A stretch of DNA of 7,090 nucleotides from contig JADFVP010000167.1 of NCBI GenBank assembly GCA_015222595.1, positions 1 through 7,090 on the forward strand. The letters are read 5' to 3'. This DNA comes from Pseudomonadota bacterium. Its GTDB lineage: Bacteria; Desulfobacterota; GWC2-55-46; JADFVP01. The translations under genes were made by a program, and so were the position numbers. Below, in pieces: positions 1 through 5,966 of the stretch. The notes beneath the pieces were generated by a model. It searched no databases. It was given only the letters and a program-made list of their open reading frames with translations, and was not told the origin of the DNA. Numbering within the stretch: position 1 is the first letter of the stretch; each line of letters opens with the position of its first letter.

Positions 1-252
1 ACGCGCATAGTCGATGTGCTCCCTAACGGGAACCTCGTAATAGAGGGCAAAAAGGACACTATACTCAACAAGGAGCTTCAGTACCTTGTTCTTAGCGGCA
101 TTGTCAGGCCCGAAGATATCTCCGAACAGAACACTATACCCAGTTACCTTATGTCGGACGCGAGAATAGAGTACTCCGGCAAAGGCGTCTTGGCAGATGA
201 ACAGAAACCGGGCTGGTTAGGGAGGATACTCGATAATGTATGGCCGTATTAA
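1..252 (+). CDS. flgH: Flagellar L-ring protein FlgH, C-terminal part (5' end outside window)
   Basis: FlgH is the outer-membrane lipoprotein that builds the L-ring, the bushing through which the flagellar rod crosses the outer membrane. The frame is open from base 1, so this is the last 83 residues of a protein that starts upstream. Family hallmarks are visible: VDVLPNGNLVIEGKK near residues 4-18 of the fragment, SGIVRPEDIS near 32-41, and NTIPSYLMSDARIEYSGKG near 44-62, followed by GWLGRILDNVWPY at the end. The usual C-terminus of the family has the same Gly-Trp-Leu and aromatic ending. The N-terminal signal and lipobox are not in the window. The stop overlaps the start of flgI by 17 bases, which suggests translational coupling. 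Identification is firm; only the upstream boundary is unknown. Confidence 0.95.
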   Translation, partial: TRIVDVLPNGNLVIEGKKDTILNKELQYLVLSGIVRPEDISEQNTIPSYLMSDARIEYSGKGVLADEQKPGWLGRILDNVWPY

Positions 253-1354
253 GATAGCCTTAGCGGCTCTTCCGCTGCTGCTCTTTATGCTCTTCGCTTT
301 TAGCGGTGGCGCCGAAGCTGCGCGCATAAAGGACATTGCCTTTGTAGAGGGCGTGAGACCGAACCAGCTGATGGGCTACGGCCTTGTGGTCGGCCTTACC
401 GCAACAGGGGACAAAAGTAGCGCAACGTATACGACCCAGGCCATAGCGAGCATGCTCAACAGAATGGGTATGAAGCTCGACGCCAACGCCATAAGGGTGA
501 AGAACACGGCAACCGTAATGTTAACGGCAGAGCTGCCTCCGTTTGCAAAGCCGGGCGCGAAGATAGACGTACTGCTCTCCTCTTTAGGGGACGCTTCGAG
601 CCTTATGGGCGGCACGCTGATACTCTCTCCTTTAAAGGGTTCCGACGGAAAGGTCTATGCCGTTGCGCAGGGACCGATTGCCCTTGCCGGTTACTCCGCA
701 GGAGGAGCGTCAAGCTCTGTTACGAAGAATCACCAGACGGTTGCCAAGATCACGGACGGGGCTATTATAGAGCGTGAGCTTCCGTTAGTGATGAACAACC
801 CGGACCGGTTCAATATAGTGCTGAGGCGGCCTGACTTTACCACAGCCGGAAGGCTTGCAACTGCAATAAACAACAGCTTTGAGGCCGACGTTGCATTTCC
901 GAAGGATGCGGGCAGAATAAGCATAACCGTGCCCGCCGAGCACAAGAGCGACATAGTCAACTTCATCTCGCAGATAGAGGCCCTGAACGTAAAGCCGGAT
1001 ACGGTCTCCAAGGTAATTGTTAACGAGCGTACCGGAACCGTGGTCATGGGCGAGAATATCCGGATATCTACCGTTGCTATCTCTCATGCCGATCTTAGCA
1101 TTGAGATAAAGACGCAGTACCTGATCTCGCAGCCGAGCCCGTTCTCCTCTACCGGAGATACCGTGGTGCAGCCGGTGGATACGACAAGCGTAACAGAGGG
1201 CGAGTCGCGGCTCATAATCTTGCCGAGCAACGCTACGCTCGGAGAGGTGGTGCGCGCCCTGAACCTATTGGGTGTTACGCCACGAGAGCTTGTTGCTATA
1301 CTGCAGGCGATAAAGGCCGCAGGAGCTTTGCAGGCCGAGATGGAAATTATTTAA
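236..1354 (+). CDS. flgI: Flagellar P-ring protein FlgI
   Basis: FlgI is the periplasmic protein that forms the P-ring around the distal rod, in the peptidoglycan layer. The product is 372 residues, close to the usual 365-370. Residues 1-28 look like a Sec signal peptide: positive Arg4 and Lys6, a hydrophobic core of about 8-22, and a likely cut after AEA at 26-28. The mature protein begins with the family signature RIKDIAFVEGVRPNQLMGYG (30-49), continuing LVVGLTATGD (50-59). The end, GVTPRELVAILQAIKAAGAL (346-365), is also typical of FlgI. The ATG at 236 lies inside the last codons of flgH, and GGAGG at 221-225 is a suitable ribosome site. The intact signal peptide supports this start. Together with flgH upstream and flgJ downstream it forms the usual ring and rod cluster. 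Confidence 0.97.
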   Translation: MYGRIKIALAALPLLLFMLFAFSGGAEAARIKDIAFVEGVRPNQLMGYGLVVGLTATGDKSSATYTTQAIASMLNRMGMKLDANAIRVKNTATVMLTAELPPFAKPGAKIDVLLSSLGDASSLMGGTLILSPLKGSDGKVYAVAQGPIALAGYSAGGASSSVTKNHQTVAKITDGAIIERELPLVMNNPDRFNIVLRRPDFTTAGRLATAINNSFEADVAFPKDAGRISITVPAEHKSDIVNFISQIEALNVKPDTVSKVIVNERTGTVVMGENIRISTVAISHADLSIEIKTQYLISQPSPFSSTGDTVVQPVDTTSVTEGESRLIILPSNATLGEVVRALNLLGVTPRELVAILQAIKAAGALQAEMEII

Positions 1355-1369
1355 AGGGGTATTTGTCCT

Positions 1370-2167
1370 ATGGACAGCTTGGGTTCGATCGATGCGATAA
1401 GGTCGATAAATTTAAATGAGGTTGGGGCCGAAGAGAAGTCCAGGATTTTAGAGAAGGCCGTTCAGGACTTCGAGGCTATCTTCATCAACCAGATGCTAAA
1501 GAGCATGCGCAGTACGGTTGAAGAGGGTTCGCTCTTTCACGGCGGAAGCGGTGAAAAGATGTATGCCGAGATGATGGATGCCGAGATGAGTAAATCGATT
1601 GCGGCAGGGGGCGGAATAGGGCTCAAGGGCATCTTGGCCACCCACTTCGACAAAGAGTTCGATGCACTGGAGAAGACTCTTAAGGGGCATAGCGCGGTTG
1701 AGCGCACACTGGGCCGTGAGCCCGGCGGCTCTGTGCTTGAAAAGATAGCTGAAAAACTGAAGATAGGGCGGCTCGGAGGCGTTAAAATACCGGTAATAGG
1801 GACTATAAGCTCGCTCTTTGGGCTAAGAACCGACCCCATAAACGGAAGCACAAAGTTCCATGCAGGTGTTGATATTGCAGCCCCAGAAGGCTCCAAGGTC
1901 TATCCGGCAACCTCCGGACGCGTACTTTTTAGCGGAAATAAGGACGGTTTCGGCTCTGTTGTTGAAGTGAAGCACAATAACGGTTTGGTCTCAAGATACG
2001 CCCATAACAGCGAGAATCTGGTGAAAAAAGGCGATTTGGTGGGTGTTAACGACCCTATTGCCCTTGTAGGTTCAACGGGTAGGTCCACAGGGGCGCACCT
2101 CCACTTCGAGGTACTGAAGGATGGCAGCGCGATAGACCCCGGTGCAATGATACGAGTCGATATTTGA
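1370..2167 (+). CDS. flgJ: FlgJ-type rod-assembly protein with C-terminal M23 peptidase domain
   Basis: This 265-residue protein probably caps the growing rod and opens the peptidoglycan for it. Residues about 28-90 are a FlgJ rod-binding domain, with FEAIFINQMLKSMRST (34-49), the Gly/Glu-rich loop and the MYAEMMDAEMSKSIA stretch (64-78). A linker follows. From about 140 to 265 there is a LytM/M23 metallopeptidase fold. The likely zinc ligands are His164 and Asp168 (HAGVD) and His245 (HLHFE); His212 (YAH) and His243 are the expected catalytic histidines, so the site looks complete. Enterobacterial FlgJ instead carries a glucosaminidase domain, so here the enzyme would cut peptide cross-links rather than glycan. 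That difference is inferred from the domain. No signal peptide is seen, as for FlgJ exported by the flagellar type III route. An AAGGGG site (1354-1359) sits 10 bases before the ATG, at the flgI stop. The gene ends with tandem stops, TGA TAA. Confidence 0.92.
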   Translation: MDSLGSIDAIRSINLNEVGAEEKSRILEKAVQDFEAIFINQMLKSMRSTVEEGSLFHGGSGEKMYAEMMDAEMSKSIAAGGGIGLKGILATHFDKEFDALEKTLKGHSAVERTLGREPGGSVLEKIAEKLKIGRLGGVKIPVIGTISSLFGLRTDPINGSTKFHAGVDIAAPEGSKVYPATSGRVLFSGNKDGFGSVVEVKHNNGLVSRYAHNSENLVKKGDLVGVNDPIALVGSTGRSTGAHLHFEVLKDGSAIDPGAMIRVDI

Positions 2168-2208
2168 TAATTTTTAAGTAAAGTGGTATTCTTACTCTGG
2201 GTTCACAT

Positions 2209-2267
2209 GCTAAAGTTTTTAGCTCTGAACACCGATATCTCAGGTAGGTGTTTCTATAAACTTTAGC
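2209..2267 (+). repeat. Nested inverted repeat overlapping the flgM promoter and leader
   Basis: The left arm GCTAAAGTTTTTAG (2209-2222) and the right arm CTATAAACTTTAGC (2254-2267) are complementary at 13 of 14 positions, with one T-T mismatch. Inside them AACACC (2228-2233) pairs with GGTGTT (2247-2252), giving a second stem around a 13-base loop. The left arm contains the sigma-28 -35 box. The right arm ends directly at the AGGAGG ribosome site of flgM (2268-2273). An mRNA coming through from flgJ could fold the whole structure. An mRNA starting near 2245 would lack the left arm and could not. There is no T-run after it, so it is not a usual terminator. Confidence 0.8.
2211..2238 (+). promoter_or_regulatory. 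Sigma-28 (FliA) type promoter for flgM-flgN-flgK-flgL
   Basis: TAAAGTTT at 2211-2218 matches the sigma-28 -35 consensus exactly, and ACCGATAT at 2231-2238 matches six of eight positions of the -10 consensus GCCGATAA. The gap between the two eight-base boxes is 12 bases, one more than the usual 11. Transcription would start near 2245, about 35 bases before flgM. The position is right: flgM and the hook-associated genes are classic late genes under sigma-28. The boxes lie inside a larger inverted repeat (2209-2267). Seen: both boxes. Inferred: use as a promoter. Confidence 0.82.
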
Positions 2268-2279
2268 AGGAGGTAAGGA

Positions 2280-2597
2280 ATGAAGATAGGCGGAAAAGGA
2301 AAGATAGAGGCAACGGGTTATGTTAAGAAAGCCCAGAAGAGTGATTCAAGAAACTCCAAGGCGAGCGCCCATAAAGGCGGCGGCGAGGGGGATAAGAAGG
2401 ACATTTCTGCAAAGGCAAAAGACTTAAATGCTATAGCAGAGCTTCTTGATGCGGTTCCTGAAATAAGGTCCGAGTTGGTGATCAGGCTAAAGACAGAGAT
2501 AGAGAAGGGCAACTACGACGTGGATGCTGAAAAGGTTGCCGAAGGGATGATAGAGAGGGCGCTGGAACATATGCTCACCTCAAATAAGGCGGTATAA
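2280..2597 (+). CDS. flgM: Anti-sigma-28 factor FlgM
   Basis: FlgM binds the flagellar sigma factor FliA (sigma-28) in the cytoplasm and keeps late genes off until the finished hook-basal body exports it. The product is 105 residues, near the usual 90-105. The first 40 residues are rich in Lys, Gly and Ser, as expected for the disordered export half. The sigma-binding half follows: DISAKAKDLNAIAELL (41-56), then PEIRSELVIRLKTEIEKGNY (60-79), then DVDAEKVAEGMIERAL (80-95). The pattern of Pro-x-Ile-Arg, then Lys-x-x-Ile-x-x-Gly-x-Tyr, then Val-Asp is diagnostic of the family. A strong ribosome site AGGAGG (2268-2273) lies six bases before the ATG. The gene has its own sigma-28 type promoter, so FlgM feeds back on its own transcription. 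The ribosome site touches the right arm of an inverted repeat. Confidence 0.93.
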   Translation: MKIGGKGKIEATGYVKKAQKSDSRNSKASAHKGGGEGDKKDISAKAKDLNAIAELLDAVPEIRSELVIRLKTEIEKGNYDVDAEKVAEGMIERALEHMLTSNKAV

Positions 2598-2599
2598 GT

Positions 2600-3088
2600 A
2601 TGATGGTTAAGGCGCTCATTGAGCATCTTGAAAAAGAGATAGTGGTCTACAGGAACTTAGTCGAGGTGCAGCAGGCCGAGACCGAGAACCTTACGAGTAA
2701 GGACTACAGAGGCCTTTACGAGACGATAGGGCGCAAAGAGCACCTGCTCTTGAAGGTCTCCTCTATGGGGAAAGACCGCGCGCGCTTGATGGAGTCGATA
2801 GCCGGTGAGTTCGAAGGCAAAGATATTGTCAATATTTCAGGAATTCTAGAGCAGATCGGCGGCCCGGAGCACGACCGGTTAAAAGAGTGCCAGAGTGCGG
2901 TGCTCACTTTAGTCGATACTATTAAAGAAATAAATAAGGTGAACGCCCTTTTTGTGGAGGGCTCCATCGAGAATATTAAGAAGACACTTGGGCTTTTGGG
3001 CAACTTTATGCCAAAGAGCGTCTACAAGCCCACGGGAGACTTTTATTCCAGCACCCTTAAGGGTGCAAATTTGAGTGAAGGAGCGTAG
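2600..3088 (+). CDS. flgN: FlgN-type export chaperone for FlgK and FlgL
   Basis: FlgN is a small cytoplasmic helical protein that binds the C-terminal helices of FlgK and FlgL and brings them to the flagellar type III export gate. The product is 162 residues, slightly longer than the 138-residue E. coli protein. It is almost wholly helical and charged, with an early LIEHLEKEIVVYRNLVEVQQ stretch (6-25), ENLTSKDYRGLYETIGRKEHL (29-49), an Arg-rich helix (KDRARLMESIAG, 58-69) and a later INKVNALF helix. The ending, with YKPTGDF followed by Ser/Gly-rich residues, resembles the usual tail of the family. FlgN sequences diverge strongly, so the call rests on this layout and on its place between flgM and flgK. 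The start is two bases after the flgM stop; an AAGGCGG site (2586-2592) precedes it. A second ATG at 2603 is an equally possible start. Confidence 0.87.
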   Translation: MMVKALIEHLEKEIVVYRNLVEVQQAETENLTSKDYRGLYETIGRKEHLLLKVSSMGKDRARLMESIAGEFEGKDIVNISGILEQIGGPEHDRLKECQSAVLTLVDTIKEINKVNALFVEGSIENIKKTLGLLGNFMPKSVYKPTGDFYSSTLKGANLSEGA

Positions 3089-3094
3089 CTGGTG
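3078..3094 (+). promoter_or_regulatory. Ribosome site and GTG start deciding the flgK N-terminus
   Basis: AAGGAG at 3078-3083 lies eight bases before a GTG at 3092, within the last codons of flgN. The GTG is in frame with, and directly before, the expected FlgK beginning GSLSATMNIAKTALL. The next in-frame ATG (3113) would remove part of the conserved first helix, so GTG is the better start. Confidence 0.8.
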
Positions 3095-4732
3095 GGTTCT
3101 CTTAGCGCAACAATGAACATAGCAAAGACGGCGCTGCTCTCTACACAGAAAGCAATTAGCGTAACGTCGCATAATATTGCCAATGCCGAGACAGAAGGGT
3201 ACTCGCGCCAGAGGGTAGTCTTTTCCGCCAAGAACGCGCTCAACTTCGACGGTCTCCTTATAGGAACAGGCGTTACCATAAGCCAGATAGACAGGGTGCA
3301 GGACGCCTTTAAGCTCGTGCAACTGAGAGACGCCTACTCGGACTCGGCTATGTATGATACAAAGGCCGACAACCTGAAGCAGCTAGAGGCCCTTGTTAAC
3401 GACCTTGACGGTGGCGGTCTGTCGTCTAAAATAGATACTTTTTTCAATGCGTTCCAGGAGATATCTAATGCTCCGTCTTCATATGCCGAGCGCTCCGTAC
3501 TTCTCTCTTCCGCCAACATTCTGGCTGACGGCTTCAACAGAATGGACTCTGATCTGAAGGCCGATATCACCAGGATAAACTCTCAGGTGGCGGCCGTCGT
3601 TGAGCAGCTAAACGCCCTGGCCACACAGGTGACCGTCTACAACCAGCAGATATCAGAGACGGAGAACGGCGCTTCGGTTGCCGGAGATTTACGCGACCAG
3701 CGAGATAACGTCATAAACAAGATCTCCAAGATAGTAGACATAAGGACGCTTGAAGGGGCGGAGGGGCAGGTAGATATTTTCCTCGGCAGCGGAGAGTATC
3801 TCGTGTCCGGAATAAATACCTCTCAGATGACGACGAACTACTCGGACAGCTACCCGACCGCTTTTGAGCTTATGCTTGGCGGGTCGAGTATAAACTCCAA
3901 GGTCACCGGAGGTGCCCTAAAGGGCTATGTGGATGCCAGCAACCAGTTTCATACCACTCTCGACAGTGTGAACCTGCTCTCTGTCTCCATAGTCAAGGAG
4001 GTTAATACGCTCCACCTGGGCGGTTACGGTCTCGATGGTACTACGACCAACAACTTTTTTGACTCCCCTAACGTCTATACGCATGCGAATACGACCAATA
4101 CGGGTGGCGCAATAATTACAGCTTCGTCAGTTGCGACGATTTCTAGTCTTACACTGAACGACTATGAGATCCGTTTTTCGAGCCCTACCGCCTACTCGGT
4201 GGTCAATAGCAGTACGAATGCGGTTGCAACGTCCGGCACATATACTTCCGGGGCCGCTATAACCTTCGACGGGCTCTCTGTTACGATTAGCAACAATACC
4301 GGGGCTCCGGCCGCAGGAGACGTCTACTCTTTGAGCGTAAAGACCAACGCCTCATACAATATGGGTGTTGCTATAACGGATACCGACAAGATAGCCGCTT
4401 CGTCAACATTGGCCGGCATACCCGGCGACAATATAAACGCTCTGGCTATTGCCGCGCTCAAAGATACCGATACCATAAGCTCCTCTACCTTTAGAGAGTA
4501 CTATACGTCTATAATAACAGATGTCGCAATAGCCGTTAACGAGGCCGTCTATAATGCCGATGCCTACGAGCTGATAGCAGAGCAGATGCTGACAGCAAAG
4601 GAGTCTGTGACAGGCGTATCGGTAGAGGAAGAGGCGATAAATCTGTTGAGGCTCCAGAGGTCGTACGAGGCGGCGGCACGAGTTTTAAAGACCGTTGACT
4701 CGATGTTCGATGAGATACTGAATATAAGGTAG
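3092..4732 (+). CDS. flgK: Flagellar hook-associated protein 1, FlgK
   Basis: FlgK (HAP1) forms the first ring of the hook-filament junction after export through the flagellar channel. The product is 546 residues, almost the same as the 547 of E. coli. The N-terminal rod/hook signature is clear: SHNIANAETEGYSRQ at 26-40. The long helical region at about 75-215 carries the family pattern NDLDGGGLSSKIDTFFNAFQ (103-122) and GDLRDQRDNVINKISKIVDI (198-217). Residues about 320-420 are a Ser/Thr/Gly-rich beta region with NDYEIRFSSPTAYSV (356-370) and GAPAAGDVYSL (404-414), the surface-exposed insert seen in many FlgK proteins. The C-terminal helix (509-546) has VEEEAINLLRLQRSYEAAAR and ends DSMFDEILNIR, the usual coiled-coil and chaperone-binding end. 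It starts with GTG three bases after flgN, its expected chaperone, and precedes flgL. Confidence 0.97.
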   Translation: MGSLSATMNIAKTALLSTQKAISVTSHNIANAETEGYSRQRVVFSAKNALNFDGLLIGTGVTISQIDRVQDAFKLVQLRDAYSDSAMYDTKADNLKQLEALVNDLDGGGLSSKIDTFFNAFQEISNAPSSYAERSVLLSSANILADGFNRMDSDLKADITRINSQVAAVVEQLNALATQVTVYNQQISETENGASVAGDLRDQRDNVINKISKIVDIRTLEGAEGQVDIFLGSGEYLVSGINTSQMTTNYSDSYPTAFELMLGGSSINSKVTGGALKGYVDASNQFHTTLDSVNLLSVSIVKEVNTLHLGGYGLDGTTTNNFFDSPNVYTHANTTNTGGAIITASSVATISSLTLNDYEIRFSSPTAYSVVNSSTNAVATSGTYTSGAAITFDGLSVTISNNTGAPAAGDVYSLSVKTNASYNMGVAITDTDKIAASSTLAGIPGDNINALAIAALKDTDTISSSTFREYYTSIITDVAIAVNEAVYNADAYELIAEQMLTAKESVTGVSVEEEAINLLRLQRSYEAAARVLKTVDSMFDEILNIR

Positions 4733-4748
4733 TTTTATCATGGATGAT

Positions 4749-4764
4749 AAGGCGGTGCGCTATG
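4749..4764 (+). promoter_or_regulatory. Ribosome site deciding the flgL start
   Basis: AAGGCGG at 4749-4755 stands six bases before ATG 4762. An in-frame ATG at 4744 would place this ribosome site inside the gene and add six residues (MIRRCA) that FlgL proteins lack. FlgL proteins typically begin MRxT/S, as does the product from 4762. A third ATG at 4740 is in another frame and closes after 11 codons. Confidence 0.8.
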
Positions 4765-5643
4765 AGGGTAACTAAAACAATACTTTACGACACTTTTATA
4801 AACGATATTCTTAGGCGTCAAGAAGACCTTCTCAAGACCTCCCGGAAGCTCGCTACCGGTAAAGAGATAAATGATCCGTCAGACGATCCTGTAAAGGCCG
4901 ACAGCATACTGAGTTCCAAGAGCATGCTGACCTCTTTGGAGCAGTACAAGAGAAATGCCGAAAGTTCTTTCTCGTACCTTGGCATGGCCGAGGACGCGTT
5001 GTCGAGCGCCAAGAACGTTATATCCCGGTTGCAGGAGATTACTGTGACAATGGCCAGCGGCACGGTAGATGCCGGGGCAAGAAGCAATGCCGCCATTGAG
5101 GTTCAGAACCTCTACAACCAGCTTCTAGATATTGCCAACACAAAGCTTAACGACGACTATATCTTCTCGGGCTACAAGACCGATACTATCACCTTCGACT
5201 CTGTGGGAACCTACGGAGGCGATACCAACAAGTACAGTGTGCAGGTCTCTCCGAACAGCACGGTAAGTATCGGCCTGAACGGAGGCGAGGTATTCGCCGG
5301 AGTTGGCGGAGGAACCGATATTTTTACCGGTGTTGAGGCTCTGATAACGGCGCTAAACGCCGACGACACTACCAACATACAGGCCGCCGTAGGCACGCTT
5401 GACCTATCGTTTTCACAGGTATCGAACTCTGTGTCCGATATAGGCGGCAGGGTCGGAAGAATTCAGGAAATAAACAACAACCTCGAAAAGCTGGCCCACA
5501 GAACCAGAGTCTCTATCTCAGGGCTCGAAGACGCCGATATAGCAAAAGTGATCTCAGAGTTGCAGATAGGCCAGGTTGCGCTCGAAGCGGCGCTAAGTTC
5601 AGCCGGCAAGGTCTTTAACGTCAATATATTCAACTACATCTAG
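4762..5643 (+). CDS. flgL: Flagellar hook-associated protein 3, FlgL
   Basis: FlgL (HAP3) forms the second junction ring, between FlgK and the flagellin filament. From ATG 4762 the product is 293 residues (E. coli 317). It begins MRVTKTILYDTFINDILRRQ and carries the flagellin-like signature LATGKEINDPSDDPVKAD (30-47). A long helical region to about residue 125 contains LYNQLLDIANTKLNDDYIFS, the usual border to the variable middle. The middle (about 140-215) is rich in Gly, Thr and Val. The C-terminal helix, SGLEDADIAKVISELQIGQV then ALEAALSSAGKVFNVNIF, matches the D0 end of FlgL and flagellin. It is short of flagellin length and follows flgK, so FlgL is the right assignment. It closes the flgM-flgN-flgK-flgL group. 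FlgN is its expected chaperone. Confidence 0.95.
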   Translation: MRVTKTILYDTFINDILRRQEDLLKTSRKLATGKEINDPSDDPVKADSILSSKSMLTSLEQYKRNAESSFSYLGMAEDALSSAKNVISRLQEITVTMASGTVDAGARSNAAIEVQNLYNQLLDIANTKLNDDYIFSGYKTDTITFDSVGTYGGDTNKYSVQVSPNSTVSIGLNGGEVFAGVGGGTDIFTGVEALITALNADDTTNIQAAVGTLDLSFSQVSNSVSDIGGRVGRIQEINNNLEKLAHRTRVSISGLEDADIAKVISELQIGQVALEAALSSAGKVFNVNIFNYI

Positions 5644-5686
5644 AACGCTGCCGTTACGTTCCGGTGAGCCTCTTGAATCCTCGTAC

Positions 5687-5711
5687 AGTACTATAAAATA
5701 GTTACTCTTTT
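5687..5711 (+). terminator. AT-rich hairpin with short T-run between flgL and csrA (weak terminator or csrA leader element)
   Basis: AGTACTAT (5687-5694) pairs with ATAGTTACT (5698-5706) around an AAA loop, with one bulged base. CTTTT follows at 5707-5711. This has the outline of a factor-independent terminator but the stem is AT-rich and the T-run short. It lies only about ten bases before the csrA ribosome site, so it may instead belong to the csrA leader. A possible sigma-70 promoter on the same bases (TTGAAT 5673-5678, TAAAAT 5694-5699) has a 15-base spacer, too short to trust. Confidence 0.35.
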
Positions 5712-5719
5712 ACTGCCAT

Positions 5720-5732
5720 GGAGGGCAATATG
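5720..5732 (+). promoter_or_regulatory. Ribosome site deciding the csrA start; contains a GGA motif
   Basis: GGAGGG at 5720-5725 lies four bases before ATG 5730. Starting at the earlier in-frame ATG (5718) would put this site inside the gene and add MEGN before the otherwise universal CsrA beginning MLVLTRK. The start is therefore 5730. The GGA at 5720-5722 is the core of CsrA binding sites, so autoregulation is possible, as known for csrA elsewhere. Confidence 0.75.
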
Positions 5733-5966
5733 TTAGTCTTGACAAGGAAGTCCGGAGAAGGGATCAGGATAGGCGATGATATAAAGATCGTCGTAATAGA
5801 TGTCCGGGAGAACCAGATAAAGCTCGGTATCGAAGCTCCGCAAAGCTTATCTGTACATCGTGAAGAGATATACCTCAAGATACAGGACGAGAACATAAAA
5901 GCGGCCGGAGTCTCAGGGGCCGATTTAACCGCCACGCTAGGCGACCTAATAAAGAAGAATAAATGA
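5730..5966 (+). CDS. csrA: RNA-binding translational regulator CsrA
   Basis: CsrA is a small dimeric protein that binds GGA motifs in mRNA leaders and blocks ribosome entry; in flagellated bacteria with FliW its main known target is the flagellin mRNA. The product is 78 residues. It begins MLVLTRKSGEGIRIGDDIKI and shows the RNA-contact residues expected for the family: Leu4, Arg6 and the VHREEI strand with Arg44. GIEAPQSLSVHREEIYL (33-49) is highly conserved. It is longer than the 61-residue E. coli protein because of a C-terminal extension (about 56-78), as in CsrA proteins that pair with FliW. Asn55, in IQDEN, corresponds to the asparagine in B. subtilis CsrA reported to be important for FliW interaction. 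It overlaps fliW by four bases. The call is firm. Confidence 0.97.
   Translation: MLVLTRKSGEGIRIGDDIKIVVIDVRENQIKLGIEAPQSLSVHREEIYLKIQDENIKAAGVSGADLTATLGDLIKKNK

Noticed and set aside
730..1087. Overlapping minus-strand frames inside flgI
   Set aside because: Both are opposite conserved FlgI coding sequence and neither resembles a known protein.
2209..2267. A miniature mobile element (the 14-bp arms as terminal repeats)
   Set aside because: It is only 59 bases, has no target duplication beside it, and its arms contain the promoter; a regulatory dyad fits better.
2909..3322. Minus-strand open frame (137 codons) across flgN and flgK
   Set aside because: It is opposite two clear genes, rich in Cys and without any recognisable domain; a shadow frame.
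3560..3568. GCCGATA strings inside genes (for example in flgK, and near 5535 in flgL) as sigma-28 -10 boxes
   Set aside because: They encode Ala-Asp-Ile in frame and have no TAAA-type -35 box at the right distance.
4744..4761. Earlier flgL start adding MIRRCA
   Set aside because: The ribosome site would then lie inside the gene, and FlgL proteins normally begin at the MRVT position.
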